The position numbers and the translations under genes are program-made. A stretch of DNA of 64,000 bases from Mycolicibacterium sp. YH-1 (GTDB taxonomy: Bacteria; Actinomycetota; Actinomycetes; Mycobacteriales; Mycobacteriaceae), in NCBI RefSeq assembly GCF_022557175.1, contig NZ_CP092915.1, forward strand, positions 3,410,001 through 3,474,000, in the 5' to 3' direction. Position 1 is the stretch's first letter; the number at the start of each line of letters is the position of its first letter. Below the pieces are notes generated by a model. It saw only the letters and a program-made list of their open reading frames with translations, made no database searches and was not told where the DNA came from. This document shows positions 43,716 to 52,610 of the stretch, piece by piece.

Positions 43716-44425
43716 AGCCGGCGATCGTCTCGCCGCAGGAGTGGGACGCCGCGCGCCAGGACCTGCTGGTGGGGGAGAAGGAAATGACCAGGGCGCGTGA
43801 CGCGTTGGCTGCTCAACGCCGCCGGATGCCCTGGGTTCGGGTGGAGAAGCCCTACGCGTTCGAGGGGCCGCGGGGCCGGGTGGGCCTGCTGGACCTGTTC
43901 GATGGCCGACGACAGTTGATCGTCTACCGGGCATTCTTCGAACCGGGAGTGTTCGGCTGGCCGGAGCACGCCTGTCGGGGCTGTTCCATGGTCGCCGACC
44001 ATGTCGGGAACCTCGGCCATCTGAATGCGCGGGACACGACGCTGGTCTACGCATCGCGGGCGCCCCAAGCGGCTATCGCAGCGCTGAAGGATCGAATGGG
44101 TTGGCAGATGCCGTGGTTCACCCTCACCGACGACTTCGACACTGACTTCGGGGTCAAGGACTTTCACGGGCACAACGCCTTCATTCGCGATGGCGAGGAC
44201 GTGTTCCGGACGTACTTCGTGGACAACCGTGGTGACGAGGCCATGGGTAGCACGTGGAGCTATCTCGACATCACCGCGCTCGGTCGCCAGGAGAACTGGG
44301 AGGACTCACCCGAGGGTTATCCGCAGACGCCGCCGTACGAGTGGTTGAACTGGCACGACGAGTACGGCACGGACCTGCCTGTGGCGCAGGGGTGGCTGGC
44401 ACAGATCAACGCGCACGTCGACTAG
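43712..44425 (+). CDS. DUF899 thioredoxin-like family protein
   Basis: The start GTG 43712 overlaps the upstream stop; GGAGGA is placed 3-8 bases before. The product has 237 residues with the DUF899 features LIVYRAFFEPGVFGWPEHACRGCSM, then DHVGNLGHLNARDTTLVYASRAP and the terminal EWLNWHDEY. The family has a thioredoxin-like fold; a CxxC-like pair is present (ACRGCS). It is probably controlled by the upstream ArsR-SRPBCC regulator. It overlaps the convergent amidase gene by 4 bases. The substrate is unknown. Confidence 0.85.
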   Translation: MKPAIVSPQEWDAARQDLLVGEKEMTRARDALAAQRRRMPWVRVEKPYAFEGPRGRVGLLDLFDGRRQLIVYRAFFEPGVFGWPEHACRGCSMVADHVGNLGHLNARDTTLVYASRAPQAAIAALKDRMGWQMPWFTLTDDFDTDFGVKDFHGHNAFIRDGEDVFRTYFVDNRGDEAMGSTWSYLDITALGRQENWEDSPEGYPQTPPYEWLNWHDEYGTDLPVAQGWLAQINAHVD

Positions 44426-45882
44426 GCGAGCCATCCCGGAGGGCGTCGATCGATCCACGGCGACGCCTGCTCGAGCTGGCGGGCGAGCTGAAGCAGGATC
44501 GTCTCGTCGGGCGCCATCAACTGCACGCCGATCGGCAGCCCCGTCGCGCTCATCCCGAGCGGTAGCGAGATCGCGGCCCAACCGGTGACGTTGGCGAGCG
44601 CGGTCCAGCCCGTCGTGGCGAACTCCACGTCGAAGAACCCCCTGGTGGTTCCACGCGGCTGATCGAGGAGCGCATATGGCGGTACCAACGTGAGCAACGT
44701 TGGCACCAGCAGCACGTCATGCCCAGACATGCCTGCGACGAAGCGTCGCGTCTGGTCATGCACGGCGTGGATCGCCCTGGCGTATGCCACACCGCTTGTC
44801 TCGAAGCCCTCGCGCACCATCACCCACGTGCTGGCCTCGAACTCGTCCTCGCGGGGTTCGCGACCGAGGTGCCCGGTGGCGAGGGCATGCAGTTCGGCAT
44901 TGCTGACGGTGTGCAGCACCGCAATCGCGTCGGCCACCACGTCCGGATCGATTGTCGGCGCACCGGACGCGACGTGGTGCCCAAGATCGCTCAGCGTCGC
45001 GGCCACCGACTCGACCGCGGCGATGACTTCCGGATGGGTCGGCGACCCCGGGAATGGCGATCCGGTTGTGGTCAGAATCCGCTGTGGCGCAGGGGTTTCC
45101 GACATCGCCTGCAGGAACGGTGACCGCGGCAGCGGTGCCGTGTAGGGATCGCCAGGTGCAGACCCGGTCACGACATCCAACAACGCGGCACTGTCGCGCA
45201 CCGTCCGCGTCAGCACATGCTCGTTGACGAGCCCCTCGAGCCCGTGGCCGCCGCCCGGCGCGAACGATGTTCGGCCCCGGCGCGGCTTGAGTCCGACGAG
45301 CCCGCAGCATGAGGCAGGCACACGGATCGAGCCGGTGCCGTCACCACCGGAGGCCGCGGGCACGACACCGGCGGCGACCGCAGCCGCAGAACCGCCACTG
45401 GACCCGCCGGGGCTGACATCCGGTGACCACGGGTTGACCGTCGGCCCGAACAGGGAGGGTTCGGTGGTGCAGTGGTTTCCCCACTCCGGCGTGTTGGTCT
45501 TGCCGAACACCACCAGACCAGCGTCCAGGTAGCGGTCCACGATCCACGCGGACTCGCCTGCCACGTGGGATCGCAACGCCCGCGAGCCCATCGCCTCGGG
45601 GGCGCCAGCGAGCGACGCCCCGAGATCCTTGAGCAGGAACGGCACCCCGGCCACCGGCCCCGCTGCCGCGTGCCGAAGCACCCCGGACTCGTCGAGCGCA
45701 GTCGCCTGTGCGCGACCCCGCTCGAACAGGTCGGTGATGACGGCATTGAGGGAGCGGGTCGCCTCGACGCGCAGGATCGCCGCGTCGAGCAGATCCGCCG
45801 CCCCCAACTCACCAGCCGCGACGAGCGAGGCCTGGTCGATCGCATCGATGGCCGACAATTCGACGGCCGAGTTCTGATCCAT
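44422..45882 (-). CDS. amidase signature family enzyme
   Basis: This 486-residue amidase has the Ser-cisSer-Lys triad: K85 (FLLKDLG), S161 in [10 protein letters not shown] and S185 in GDGTGSIR. The 24-residue spacing between the serines is the same as in FAAH. The glycine/serine-rich signature is complete. It resembles the mycobacterial AmiA2/AmiB2/AmiC group. No signal peptide, so it is cytosolic. The substrate amide is unknown. The gene is isolated, with a 4-base convergent overlap with DUF899. Confidence 0.88.
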   Translation of the reverse strand: MDQNSAVELSAIDAIDQASLVAAGELGAADLLDAAILRVEATRSLNAVITDLFERGRAQATALDESGVLRHAAAGPVAGVPFLLKDLGASLAGAPEAMGSRALRSHVAGESAWIVDRYLDAGLVVFGKTNTPEWGNHCTTEPSLFGPTVNPWSPDVSPGGSSGGSAAAVAAGVVPAASGGDGTGSIRVPASCCGLVGLKPRRGRTSFAPGGGHGLEGLVNEHVLTRTVRDSAALLDVVTGSAPGDPYTAPLPRSPFLQAMSETPAPQRILTTTGSPFPGSPTHPEVIAAVESVAATLSDLGHHVASGAPTIDPDVVADAIAVLHTVSNAELHALATGHLGREPREDEFEASTWVMVREGFETSGVAYARAIHAVHDQTRRFVAGMSGHDVLLVPTLLTLVPPYALLDQPRGTTRGFFDVEFATTGWTALANVTGWAAISLPLGMSATGLPIGVQLMAPDETILLQLARQLEQASPWIDRRPPGWLA

Positions 45883-45943
45883 TGCCCCAGATCCTGGGGC
45901 CTGCCCCGGCCAACGGCAAGTCGATGCCGTTGGCCGGCGTCAG

Positions 45944-46981
45944 TTAGGCGGGCCGATCCGGTGTATCCGCCGAGGTCTCGGCGGCGGGGGCCGGGGACAC
46001 CTTGGAGGCACCGTTCTTCTTGTCGATCACTCGTGTCTTGTAGAGGCTGGCAACGGTGGTGATCACCAGGGTCACGACGATGACGCCCAGGCTGGCCAGC
46101 GTCGGGATCTCGGGGACCGGCACATGCTCGCCGCCATTGATGAACGGCAGCTCGTTCTCGTGCAACGCGTGCAGGATCAGCTTCACGCCGATGAAGAACA
46201 GGATGAAGGCGAGCCCCTGCGACAGGTAGACCAGCCGCTTGAGCAGATCGCCCAGCAGGAAGTACAGCTGGCGCAGACCCATCAACGCGAACACGTTCGC
46301 GGTGAACACGATGTAGGGCTCCTGGGTGAGCCCGTAGATGGCGGGAATCGAGTCCAGCGCGAACAGCAGATCGGTGGTGCCCAACGCCACGATCACCAGG
46401 AACATGGGCGTCATCAGACGCTTGCCATCCTCCTTGATCCACATCTTGAGCCCATCCCACTTGTCGGTGAGCGTCAGATGCTTGCGGGCGAACCGAATCA
46501 CACCGTTCTCGGCGTCGTCATCGTGTTCGGTGTCGCGGGCCAGCTTGATTGCGGTGTACACCAGGAACGCGCCGAATGCGTAGAAGATCCAGGAGAACTG
46601 GTTGATCGCGACCGCGCCCAGCGCGATGAAGATGCCGCGGAAGATCAGCGCCAGGATGATGCCGATCAGCAGCGCCTGCTGCTGGAACTTCCTGGGCACG
46701 TTGAAGCTCGCCATGATGATCAGGAAGATGAACAGGTTGTCCACCGAGAGGCTGTACTCGGTGAGCCAGCCGGCGAAGAACTCCACCCCGAACTGACTGC
46801 CGTGGAAGTACCAGACCCATATCCCGAACAGCACTGCAAGACCGACATAGAACGTCAGCGCTATCGCGCACTCACGGAATGTGGGTTCGTGAGGCCTGCG
46901 AGCGATGAAGATGATGTCGAATAGCAGCACTGCGAGCGTCACGCCAAGCGTGACGATCCATTCGATCTGGGTAACGTTCAA
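45944..46981 (-). CDS. TerC family membrane protein (manganese exporter-type)
   Basis: The start TTG 46981 lies 6 bases after GGAGG and gives 345 residues; further upstream the frame runs through the riboswitch. It has about nine membrane helices. The acidic signature residues of TerC proteins are present: SVDNLFIF and FALDSIPAI. TerC proteins export or load manganese onto secreted proteins. A cytoplasmic, charged loop follows helix 5 (DTEHDDDAENG). The leader holds a yybP-ykoY-like Mn riboswitch, so expression should rise with manganese. Confidence 0.88.
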   Translation of the reverse strand: MNVTQIEWIVTLGVTLAVLLFDIIFIARRPHEPTFRECAIALTFYVGLAVLFGIWVWYFHGSQFGVEFFAGWLTEYSLSVDNLFIFLIIMASFNVPRKFQQQALLIGIILALIFRGIFIALGAVAINQFSWIFYAFGAFLVYTAIKLARDTEHDDDAENGVIRFARKHLTLTDKWDGLKMWIKEDGKRLMTPMFLVIVALGTTDLLFALDSIPAIYGLTQEPYIVFTANVFALMGLRQLYFLLGDLLKRLVYLSQGLAFILFFIGVKLILHALHENELPFINGGEHVPVPEIPTLASLGVIVVTLVITTVASLYKTRVIDKKNGASKVSPAPAAETSADTPDRPA

Positions 46982-47006
46982 GAGCTTCCTCCGGTCGTCA
47001 AACACG

Positions 47007-47106
47007 GCTGAGGTCTCTGCCGCCGCAGAATGCGGCCCACGGCACCGGCTGTCCAAAGGTGGACAACGTGATGACGACACCGCGGCGAAGGAATACTCCC
47101 CTCAGC
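47007..47106 (-). ncRNA. yybP-ykoY manganese riboswitch (candidate)
   Basis: Read on the minus strand from 47106 the leader begins GCTGAGGGGAGTATTCC and ends GAGACCTCAGC near 47007. GCTGAGG pairs with CCTCAGC to form P1. The conserved GGGGAGTA after P1 and GAGACC before its 3' arm are the yybP-ykoY hallmarks. Internal hairpins (GTCC...GGAC, CCGC...GCGG) support the folded arms. The element ends about 25 bases before the TerC start, next to its ribosome site. The fold was made by eye; a covariance search was not run. Confidence 0.75.
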
Positions 47107-47156
47107 GATCAGTCTGTCAGAGGAACTCGGTCGTGGTGAAATTCGGGCAGCATTGG

Positions 47157-47390
47157 CTACTGCTCCGATGGCTCTGACCTGGAGGGTTTCGGGTTGCCGC
47201 GACTGGCCGCTGATGTGAGCCCCAGCGCGATGAACACGTCGAGCGCCGTGATGAACAGGCCCGCCCAGTACATCCACTTGATGGTCGGATCGGGCTGGGT
47301 GGCGAAGTAGACGATCAGGAAGATCGGACCGACGATGCCACACACGAAGACGAACGCCTGTACGCGTAGGTAGCGCCAGAACGTTTCCAC
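47157..47390 (-). CDS. small hypothetical membrane protein
   Basis: The start is GTG 47390, with GGGAGA 6 bases upstream; ATG 47429 is an alternative without a ribosome site. The product has 77 residues with two membrane segments (FVFVCGIVGPIFLIVYFAT and MYWAGLFITALDVFIALGL). A serine/proline-rich tail ends the protein. Function not known. It lies upstream of the riboswitch/TerC gene on the same strand. Confidence 0.6.
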   Translation of the reverse strand: METFWRYLRVQAFVFVCGIVGPIFLIVYFATQPDPTIKWMYWAGLFITALDVFIALGLTSAASRGNPKPSRSEPSEQ

Positions 47391-47520
47391 GCGATCTCCC
47401 GTCGTAAGCGTCAGCTGAATGGTCCCCATATATTGCCTGCGTGTCCGGGTTCGGGGGCGACAACAGTGGCTAGGCTCCGAACGGCACGCCCCCATGACCC
47501 GCGATACCGAAGAGGTGACC

Positions 47521-47928
47521 GTGAACCTTGACCTGCTGACACCGACCGTAGAGATCGGACTCGTCACGACCGACCTCGACCCGATGGTCGCGTTCTACGA
47601 GGACTTCCTCGGCCTCGAGTTGCAGGGTGAGATTGAGTTCGCCGACGGACGGCAACGGCGATATGCGTTGGGGGCGAGCGTGATCAAGCTGGTCACCTAC
47701 AACACGCCCCCTGCGCAACCGGTGATGCCCGGTGGCGGTAAGGCTCAGGCGGGGATGCGCTACCTCACCATCGGGGTGACCAACCTGCGCGAGACGGCCG
47801 CAAAGATCGAGGCGGCGGGCTATCAGGTCGTGGAACCGCCCACCGAGTTCGAACCGGTCCCCGGGATGGGCTGGATGTTCATCGCCGATCCCGACGGTAA
47901 CTCGATCGAACTGTTCGGGACGCTCTGA
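47521..47928 (+). CDS. VOC family protein (glyoxalase/bleomycin-resistance fold)
   Basis: GTG 47521 follows AGAGG by 5 bases and gives 135 residues (ATG 47494 is an alternative). The protein has two beta-alpha-beta-beta-beta units: VEIGLVTTDLDPMVAFYEDFLGLELQG, then MRYLTIGVTNLRETAAKIEAAG and IADPDGNSIELFG. Metal ligand candidates are the E in SIELFG and the first-half E. It may be a dioxygenase or isomerase; no neighbour suggests a substrate. Confidence 0.82.
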   Translation: MNLDLLTPTVEIGLVTTDLDPMVAFYEDFLGLELQGEIEFADGRQRRYALGASVIKLVTYNTPPAQPVMPGGGKAQAGMRYLTIGVTNLRETAAKIEAAGYQVVEPPTEFEPVPGMGWMFIADPDGNSIELFGTL

Positions 47929-48005
47929 GTCGCGTTCGATGCCGGGGACCGGCGCTCGGGCCAATTAGCATGGGGCTCTGACATTCTCGGCGGTTGATCA
48001 CCGAG

Positions 48006-48032
48006 TTATCCACAGCGGCGTTTTCATCCACA
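48006..48032. promoter_or_regulatory. two DnaA-box-like motifs
   Basis: TTATCCACA (48006-48014) is identical to the DnaA box consensus, and TCATCCACA (48024-48032) differs by one base. They are on the same strand, 18 bases apart, 54-80 bases upstream of the DUF222 gene start. Confidence 0.5.
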
Positions 48033-48077
48033 GATGCCGATTTCGGTGCTGGCGCGTGTCCCGCACTGCGACTATTT

Positions 48078-48093
48078 TCGAATATGTGTTCGA
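48078..48093. promoter_or_regulatory. LexA (SOS) box
   Basis: TCGAATATGTGTTCGA matches the mycobacterial LexA box TCGAACnnnnGTTCGA with one change (C to T). It covers the TATTTT -10 (48073-48078) edge and the predicted start of transcription and translation of the DUF222/HNH gene. Confidence 0.75.
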
Positions 48094-49639
48094 TGAATTC
48101 GTGTCAGTCGCAACCCGGGCCTCTGGTGGTGAGGCCGTGGCAGCGTGGGCGCGGGTCGAGTCCGCGGCCTGTGCACGGCGCCTGAGCGCCATGGTGGCGA
48201 TACTCGACGTCCGCCAGTCCGCCGACGACTCCGCCTCGCGGGAACAGTGGTACTTGGACAACTGGGGAGCGGTCTGCGCCGAGATCGGTGCCGCCCAACA
48301 GATCACCTCCGCGGCGGCGTCGAATCAACTGCTGGTCGCGACATCGCTGCGCGACCGGCTGCCGAGGGTCGCGGCGGCCTTCTCCCAGGGCCAGCTGTCC
48401 TACCAGCTGGTGTCCACCGCGGTGTGGCGTACTGCCCTGATCAAGGATGCCGACGCCTTGCGTGCCGTTGACGCCGATCTGGCTGACGCGCTGACCGACT
48501 GGCCGCCGATGTCGAAGGAAAGGACGGTGGACGCGATCGACGTGTTCGTCGACCGCCACGACCCGCATGCGCTGCGCCGCACGCAGACACGGGCGCGCTC
48601 CCGCGGTGTCGACATCGACGTCGATGACGCCTCCGGTATCGCGACACTGTGGGGCGAGCTGTTCGCCCACGATGCCAAGGCACTGGGCCGGCGTCTCGAT
48701 GGGCTGGCCGACACCGTGTGCGGGCGGGACCCCCGCACCCTCGATCAGCGTCGCGCCGACGCCCTCGGTGCACTGGCCACCGGAGCGGATCGGCTGACCT
48801 GCCTGTGCGATGACCCCGACTGCGCCGCCGCCGCACCGGTCCGCAGTTCGGCAGTGGTCTACGTCATCACCCGCGACGACACCCTCACCGACCAGGGTGA
48901 CGTGACAGCGCGCCAGGACGCCGCTCTCGACGGCGAGCAGCCGCGCATGTTCGACAAGCCTGTGCGCGAACTGACCCTGGCTGAGGCGCTCACCGACACT
49001 GACCCCGGCGAGTTGGCGGCCACCGCACCCGGAGTGATGATCGACGGGCCCGTTCTGGCCGGCCCAATCATCCGCCGCCTGGCCCTGACCGCCGCGATCA
49101 AACACGTCCTGCACCCCGGGACCGCACCTCCGGAACCCCGTTACGTGCCGTCGATGGCACTGGCGGACTTCGTGCGCTGCCGCGACCTGACGTGCCGGTT
49201 CCCGGGCTGCGACGAACCGGCCACTGCCTGCGACCTCGACCACACGATTCCGTACCCTGTCGGGCCCACGTGTGCATCGAACCTGAAGTGCCTGTGCCGA
49301 AAACACCACCTGCTCAAAACCTTCTGGAGCGGTCAAGGCGGCTGGCACGACCGCCAAGACCCCGACGGCGCCGTCATCTGGACCGTGCCTGACGGTCAGA
49401 CCTACCGCACCTGCCCGGGCAGCAGCGTGCTGTTCCCCGAACTGTGCGCCCCGACCGCACCCGTCGCCGCCAGCATCACGCGCATGACGCCGCACGCAAC
49501 GGCCCCGGGTAGCGGGCTCACCATGCCCCGACGCGGCACCTCCCGAGCCCGTGCCCGTGCACATCGCATCGACGATGAACGCCGGCTCAACGAAACCGAC
49601 CCGCAGTGTCAGCCCGCTGGCGCGGCACCACCCTTCTGA
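48086..49639 (+). CDS. DUF222 / HNH endonuclease protein (13E12 family)
   Basis: The product is about 517 residues. DUF222 spans residues 15-330 and the HNH motif follows at about 385-430: RCRDLTCRFPGCDEPATACDLDHTIPYP, then NLKCLCRKHHLLKT. The C-terminus is basic. The start is uncertain. GTG 48086 is preferred because a -10 TATTTT lies 7 bases upstream, implying a leaderless transcript. GTG 48056 and GTG 48101 are alternatives. An SOS box lies over the start, as for 13E12 genes in M. tuberculosis, so induction by DNA damage is expected. Its biochemical role is unknown. Confidence 0.88.
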   Translation: MFDEFVSVATRASGGEAVAAWARVESAACARRLSAMVAILDVRQSADDSASREQWYLDNWGAVCAEIGAAQQITSAAASNQLLVATSLRDRLPRVAAAFSQGQLSYQLVSTAVWRTALIKDADALRAVDADLADALTDWPPMSKERTVDAIDVFVDRHDPHALRRTQTRARSRGVDIDVDDASGIATLWGELFAHDAKALGRRLDGLADTVCGRDPRTLDQRRADALGALATGADRLTCLCDDPDCAAAAPVRSSAVVYVITRDDTLTDQGDVTARQDAALDGEQPRMFDKPVRELTLAEALTDTDPGELAATAPGVMIDGPVLAGPIIRRLALTAAIKHVLHPGTAPPEPRYVPSMALADFVRCRDLTCRFPGCDEPATACDLDHTIPYPVGPTCASNLKCLCRKHHLLKTFWSGQGGWHDRQDPDGAVIWTVPDGQTYRTCPGSSVLFPELCAPTAPVAASITRMTPHATAPGSGLTMPRRGTSRARARAHRIDDERRLNETDPQCQPAGAAPPF

Positions 49640-49811
49640 CCAGTCGTGATCTGCGCTTTTACGCCACGGGCAGAGGCGTATTCTGGACGCACGGGTCGTG
49701 AACGTTGGTCTGCCGTCCAGCACAACGACGACATACCGGCTTCCTGGTACCGCGCGTCAACACCCTGTCTTGTCTCGGAGGCAGCGGCGACGAGCAGGAA
49801 GGAGACCAAAG

Positions 49812-50069
49812 GTGAATTTGAGGAGAACCGCGGCGACAGCAATGATCGCCGGTGCGCTTGGCGCTGCCTCCATTGGACTCGGAACAGGCTTGGCACAGGC
49901 TGATCCCGGTTGGGGTCCGGACATTCCATGGATTCCGGGCCCGGGAGACTGGGTTGACTGGGATCCGGGGGTCAATTGGGGCTCGCCCGGACAGGTCAAG
50001 AAGTGGTGCCCCTGGCAGTCCCCGCCCGGTCACTGGATTGGCGGTCCGCACGGGATTCCGTGCACCTAG
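49812..50069 (+). CDS. small secreted W/P/G-rich protein
   Basis: GTG 49812 follows AAGGAG by 8 bases; the product has 85 residues. A signal peptide (LRRTAATAMIAGALGAASIGLGTGLAQA) is cleaved before DPGWGP. The mature part, about 55 residues, is rich in W, P and G, repeating PG and WDPG-like elements, with two cysteines (KKWCPW and IPCT) that could form a disulfide. It is small, exported and probably mycobacterium-specific, of unknown function. Confidence 0.72.
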   Translation: MNLRRTAATAMIAGALGAASIGLGTGLAQADPGWGPDIPWIPGPGDWVDWDPGVNWGSPGQVKKWCPWQSPPGHWIGGPHGIPCT

Positions 50070-50094
50070 GCGCGAGTCTCCCTGCGACGCTGCA

Positions 50095-50841
50095 CTAACC
50101 GGTAATCACGACCGTTAGCGCGTTGCCGCTGCGTTCCACCTGCATGCCTGCGCGTTTGGCCACCGCCGCCACCTTCGCCGCATCGTCGGGCTCGGACCTG
50201 GAGCTGACGAGTGCACGCGCCAACCGCCCCTTGTGGGCCTTGTTGAAGTGGCTCACCACGACGCGGCTTCCGTCGGGGCGTTCCGACACCACGTCGACCG
50301 TGACTGCACCGGGCACCCGCGCCAGCGCCGCGTACGCGCCGGAGCGCAGATCGACGATCAGTTCATCGAGCGCCAGCGCGGCGAGTACGGGCTCCAGGAC
50401 AGGTTTCCATCGGGCCGCCAAGGACGGCCGACCGGGCAACTTCGACCCGGCCGACAACCGATAGGCGGGAACTGCGTCGTCGGCGCGCAACAACCCGAAC
50501 AGCGCAGAGCCCACCGCCAGTCGCGCTCGCGCCCTCGACGCCGTTGCCCCACTGAGGGATTCGACATCCAGGGCGTCGTAGAGAACGCCGGTGTAGCGAT
50601 TGATCGCGGGCATGGTGCCCGCGGTGAGCAGGGCCGCGTTGCGGTCGATCTCGGCATCTTGGGCCGCCGAGATACCCAGGGCCTTTCGGCAGGTCGGCCG
50701 ATCGGCCGCCAGGGCGACGAGTTCGCCCATCAACTCCGACCGCAGCGTGCCCAACTCTGGCGAGCCCAACGTCTCGAGGCGAAGTGGCGGCCCATCGCCG
50801 CCGTCACGTTTGGTCTCCGAAGGCGGCAGCAGGACGATCAC
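50095..50841 (-). CDS. yaaA: YaaA family peroxide stress protein
   Basis: This 248-residue protein of the UPF0246/YaaA family begins LLPPSETKRDGG, with RYTGVLYDALDV, ALFGLLRADDAVPAYRLSAG and HFNKAHKGRLARAL as family markers. YaaA limits free iron and protects DNA against peroxide in E. coli. The DNA-binding helix-hairpin-like motif region is present. It is monocistronic or first before nothing else; the next minus-strand gene lies 26 bases upstream of its start. Confidence 0.85.
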   Translation of the reverse strand: MIVLLPPSETKRDGGDGPPLRLETLGSPELGTLRSELMGELVALAADRPTCRKALGISAAQDAEIDRNAALLTAGTMPAINRYTGVLYDALDVESLSGATASRARARLAVGSALFGLLRADDAVPAYRLSAGSKLPGRPSLAARWKPVLEPVLAALALDELIVDLRSGAYAALARVPGAVTVDVVSERPDGSRVVVSHFNKAHKGRLARALVSSRSEPDDAAKVAAVAKRAGMQVERSGNALTVVITG

Positions 50842-50867
50842 GGGCGTTGAGGTTAACGGAGTGGGGA

Positions 50868-52004
50868 TCAGCCATGCGCAAGCAGCAGTGGCACGCGCTG
50901 CTCGGCAGACGTCAGCGATCCGTGGTGGCCGATGAGCGAGGACTCGATGGGTTCCACGGTACGGCGCACCATCGCCGCCGAATCCCGGGCGGCCGCCACC
51001 ACGTCACCGATCCGCATGCGCGTCTCATCGGATACCCGTGCGCCGAACCACCCGGCCGCGATCGCCTCGTCCCGCGACACCACCCACGCACGATCCGCGA
51101 GCGTCTCCTGCCACGCGGCGAGGACCGCGTCCGCGGCACCGGCGGCGGTGTAGACGTGGCGGGCGCGGGCCTCACCTCCGATGTCGGCGACACCGTCGAG
51201 CAGCAGGGGAGAGGCGTCGAGGTCGACGACACCGGCCGCGTCGACCGCGACCATGCCGTGATCGGCGACCACGGCGAGCAGACCGCCGGGCGGCAGGGTC
51301 TCCACCACCGACGCGACCAGGCGATCGACCTGCTGCAGCTGCGCGCGCCACGCATCAGACCCCGGGCCGTACAGGTGTCCCAACAGATCGAGGTCGGCGT
51401 GATAGCCGTAGCAGAAGCCGCCATCGGCGACGACGGCGCGCACACTGGCGGCGAGGTCACCGATCGCATGAACACCGACGTAGCGGCCGCCGCGCAGGAC
51501 GGCGCGGGTCAGCCCGGAGTCGGCGAACTTCGCCGCGGAGATCACGCTGACGGCAAACCCGGCCGACGCGGCCCGCTCAAATGTGGTCGGAAGCGGTTGC
51601 ACCCGTTCGGGTTCGACCGTCGCCCGCAGGTCGTCTCCCCACGGGTGGGGCCGCCAGCTCAGAGCGTTGACGACACCGGTTCCGGGCAGCAGGAAGCTGT
51701 ATCCGACGATGCCGTGCTCACCGGACCTGCAGCCGGTGCCGACTGCGGCAAGACCCGCCGCGGTGGTGGACGGAAACCCGACGCTGATCGTCTGCCCCCG
51801 AAGTCCGGCCAGCACAGGTGCGTCGCCGGCGTGGGCGGCCAGCAGCTCGGCGCCGAGCCCGTCGATCAGCAGCACGCAGGCGCCGGAGACGTCACCCGGG
51901 AGCGCGATCGGGCTGGAGAAACCGGGCGCACCCATCGCGGTGAGAACCGCGGGAACCACATCACTGAGGTGCGCGAGATCCGGATCAGGCGACGGCAGCG
52001 TCAT
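50868..52004 (-). CDS. alkaline phosphatase superfamily / type I phosphodiesterase-nucleotide pyrophosphatase
   Basis: The start is ATG 52004, overlapping the methyltransferase stop by ATGA; 378 residues. Metal-site landmarks of the superfamily are LLIDGLGAELL, the nucleophile Thr/Ser stretch VGFPSTTAAGLAAVGTG, HADLDLLGH and VVADHGMV. No signal peptide is seen. It may hydrolyse phosphodiester or pyrophosphate bonds in the cytosol. It is co-translated with a SAM methyltransferase, so both may act on the same substrate. Confidence 0.85.
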   Translation of the reverse strand: MTLPSPDPDLAHLSDVVPAVLTAMGAPGFSSPIALPGDVSGACVLLIDGLGAELLAAHAGDAPVLAGLRGQTISVGFPSTTAAGLAAVGTGCRSGEHGIVGYSFLLPGTGVVNALSWRPHPWGDDLRATVEPERVQPLPTTFERAASAGFAVSVISAAKFADSGLTRAVLRGGRYVGVHAIGDLAASVRAVVADGGFCYGYHADLDLLGHLYGPGSDAWRAQLQQVDRLVASVVETLPPGGLLAVVADHGMVAVDAAGVVDLDASPLLLDGVADIGGEARARHVYTAAGAADAVLAAWQETLADRAWVVSRDEAIAAGWFGARVSDETRMRIGDVVAAARDSAAMVRRTVEPIESSLIGHHGSLTSAEQRVPLLLAHG

Positions 52005-52594
52005 GACCGGCTCCTGGCGTGCACCGTCACCGCGTAGTCGCCTCCGGTGAACGGGTCGCGATTCCAGGTGGACCACCGGGCCACGGGCTGCAGACCCGCG
52101 GCCTCGGCGAGCTCGTCGTAGCGCTGCAGCGACAACCTGTCCGGCAGGATCTGAAAGCCAGCGACCAGAATCCCGCCGTCGACCAACCGCCCCGCGGCCG
52201 CCGCGAGGACGGCCCCCTCTGAGCCCGGGTCGACGAAGATCATCACATTGCCGGCGAGCACAACCAGGTCGAAGCGCTCGTCGGTGACCGCCGCCAGATC
52301 GGCGAGATCGGCCCGCAGCCAGCGGAGTTCGGGGGCCTTGTCGCGGGCGGTCGACAGCATGGCTGGGTCAACGTCGACACCGGTGACGCGGTAACCGCGG
52401 GTCGCCAGCTCGATTGCGACCCGACCCGTCCCGCAACCCGCGTCGAGCACGCGCGTGCCGCCCGCCTCGTGCAGCAGAGCGTCGACGAGGTCAGCCTCAC
52501 CGTGGATGCTGCGGCCCTGTGCGGCCAGCGCTCGCCAGCGAGCGTCGTAATCGTCGCCCCGCGGCGCGTCCGAGTTCTGCCATCGGGTGATCAT
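52001..52594 (-). CDS. class I SAM-dependent methyltransferase
   Basis: This 197-residue Rossmann methyltransferase has motif I DAGCGTG at residues 51-57. Acidic motif II (VTGVDVDPAML) and motif III/IV (FDLVVLAGNV) are present. Small and single-domain, without a substrate-specific domain. It is the first gene of a two-gene unit with the phosphodiesterase. The substrate is not known. Confidence 0.85.
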   Translation of the reverse strand: MITRWQNSDAPRGDDYDARWRALAAQGRSIHGEADLVDALLHEAGGTRVLDAGCGTGRVAIELATRGYRVTGVDVDPAMLSTARDKAPELRWLRADLADLAAVTDERFDLVVLAGNVMIFVDPGSEGAVLAAAAGRLVDGGILVAGFQILPDRLSLQRYDELAEAAGLQPVARWSTWNRDPFTGGDYAVTVHARSRS

Positions 52595-52610
52595 CGCGCC
52601 ATCCTCGCAT

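Noticed and set aside
48104..49723. 539-residue minus-strand frame
   Set aside because: Shadow of the DUF222/HNH gene, which has clear HNH motifs and a promoter.
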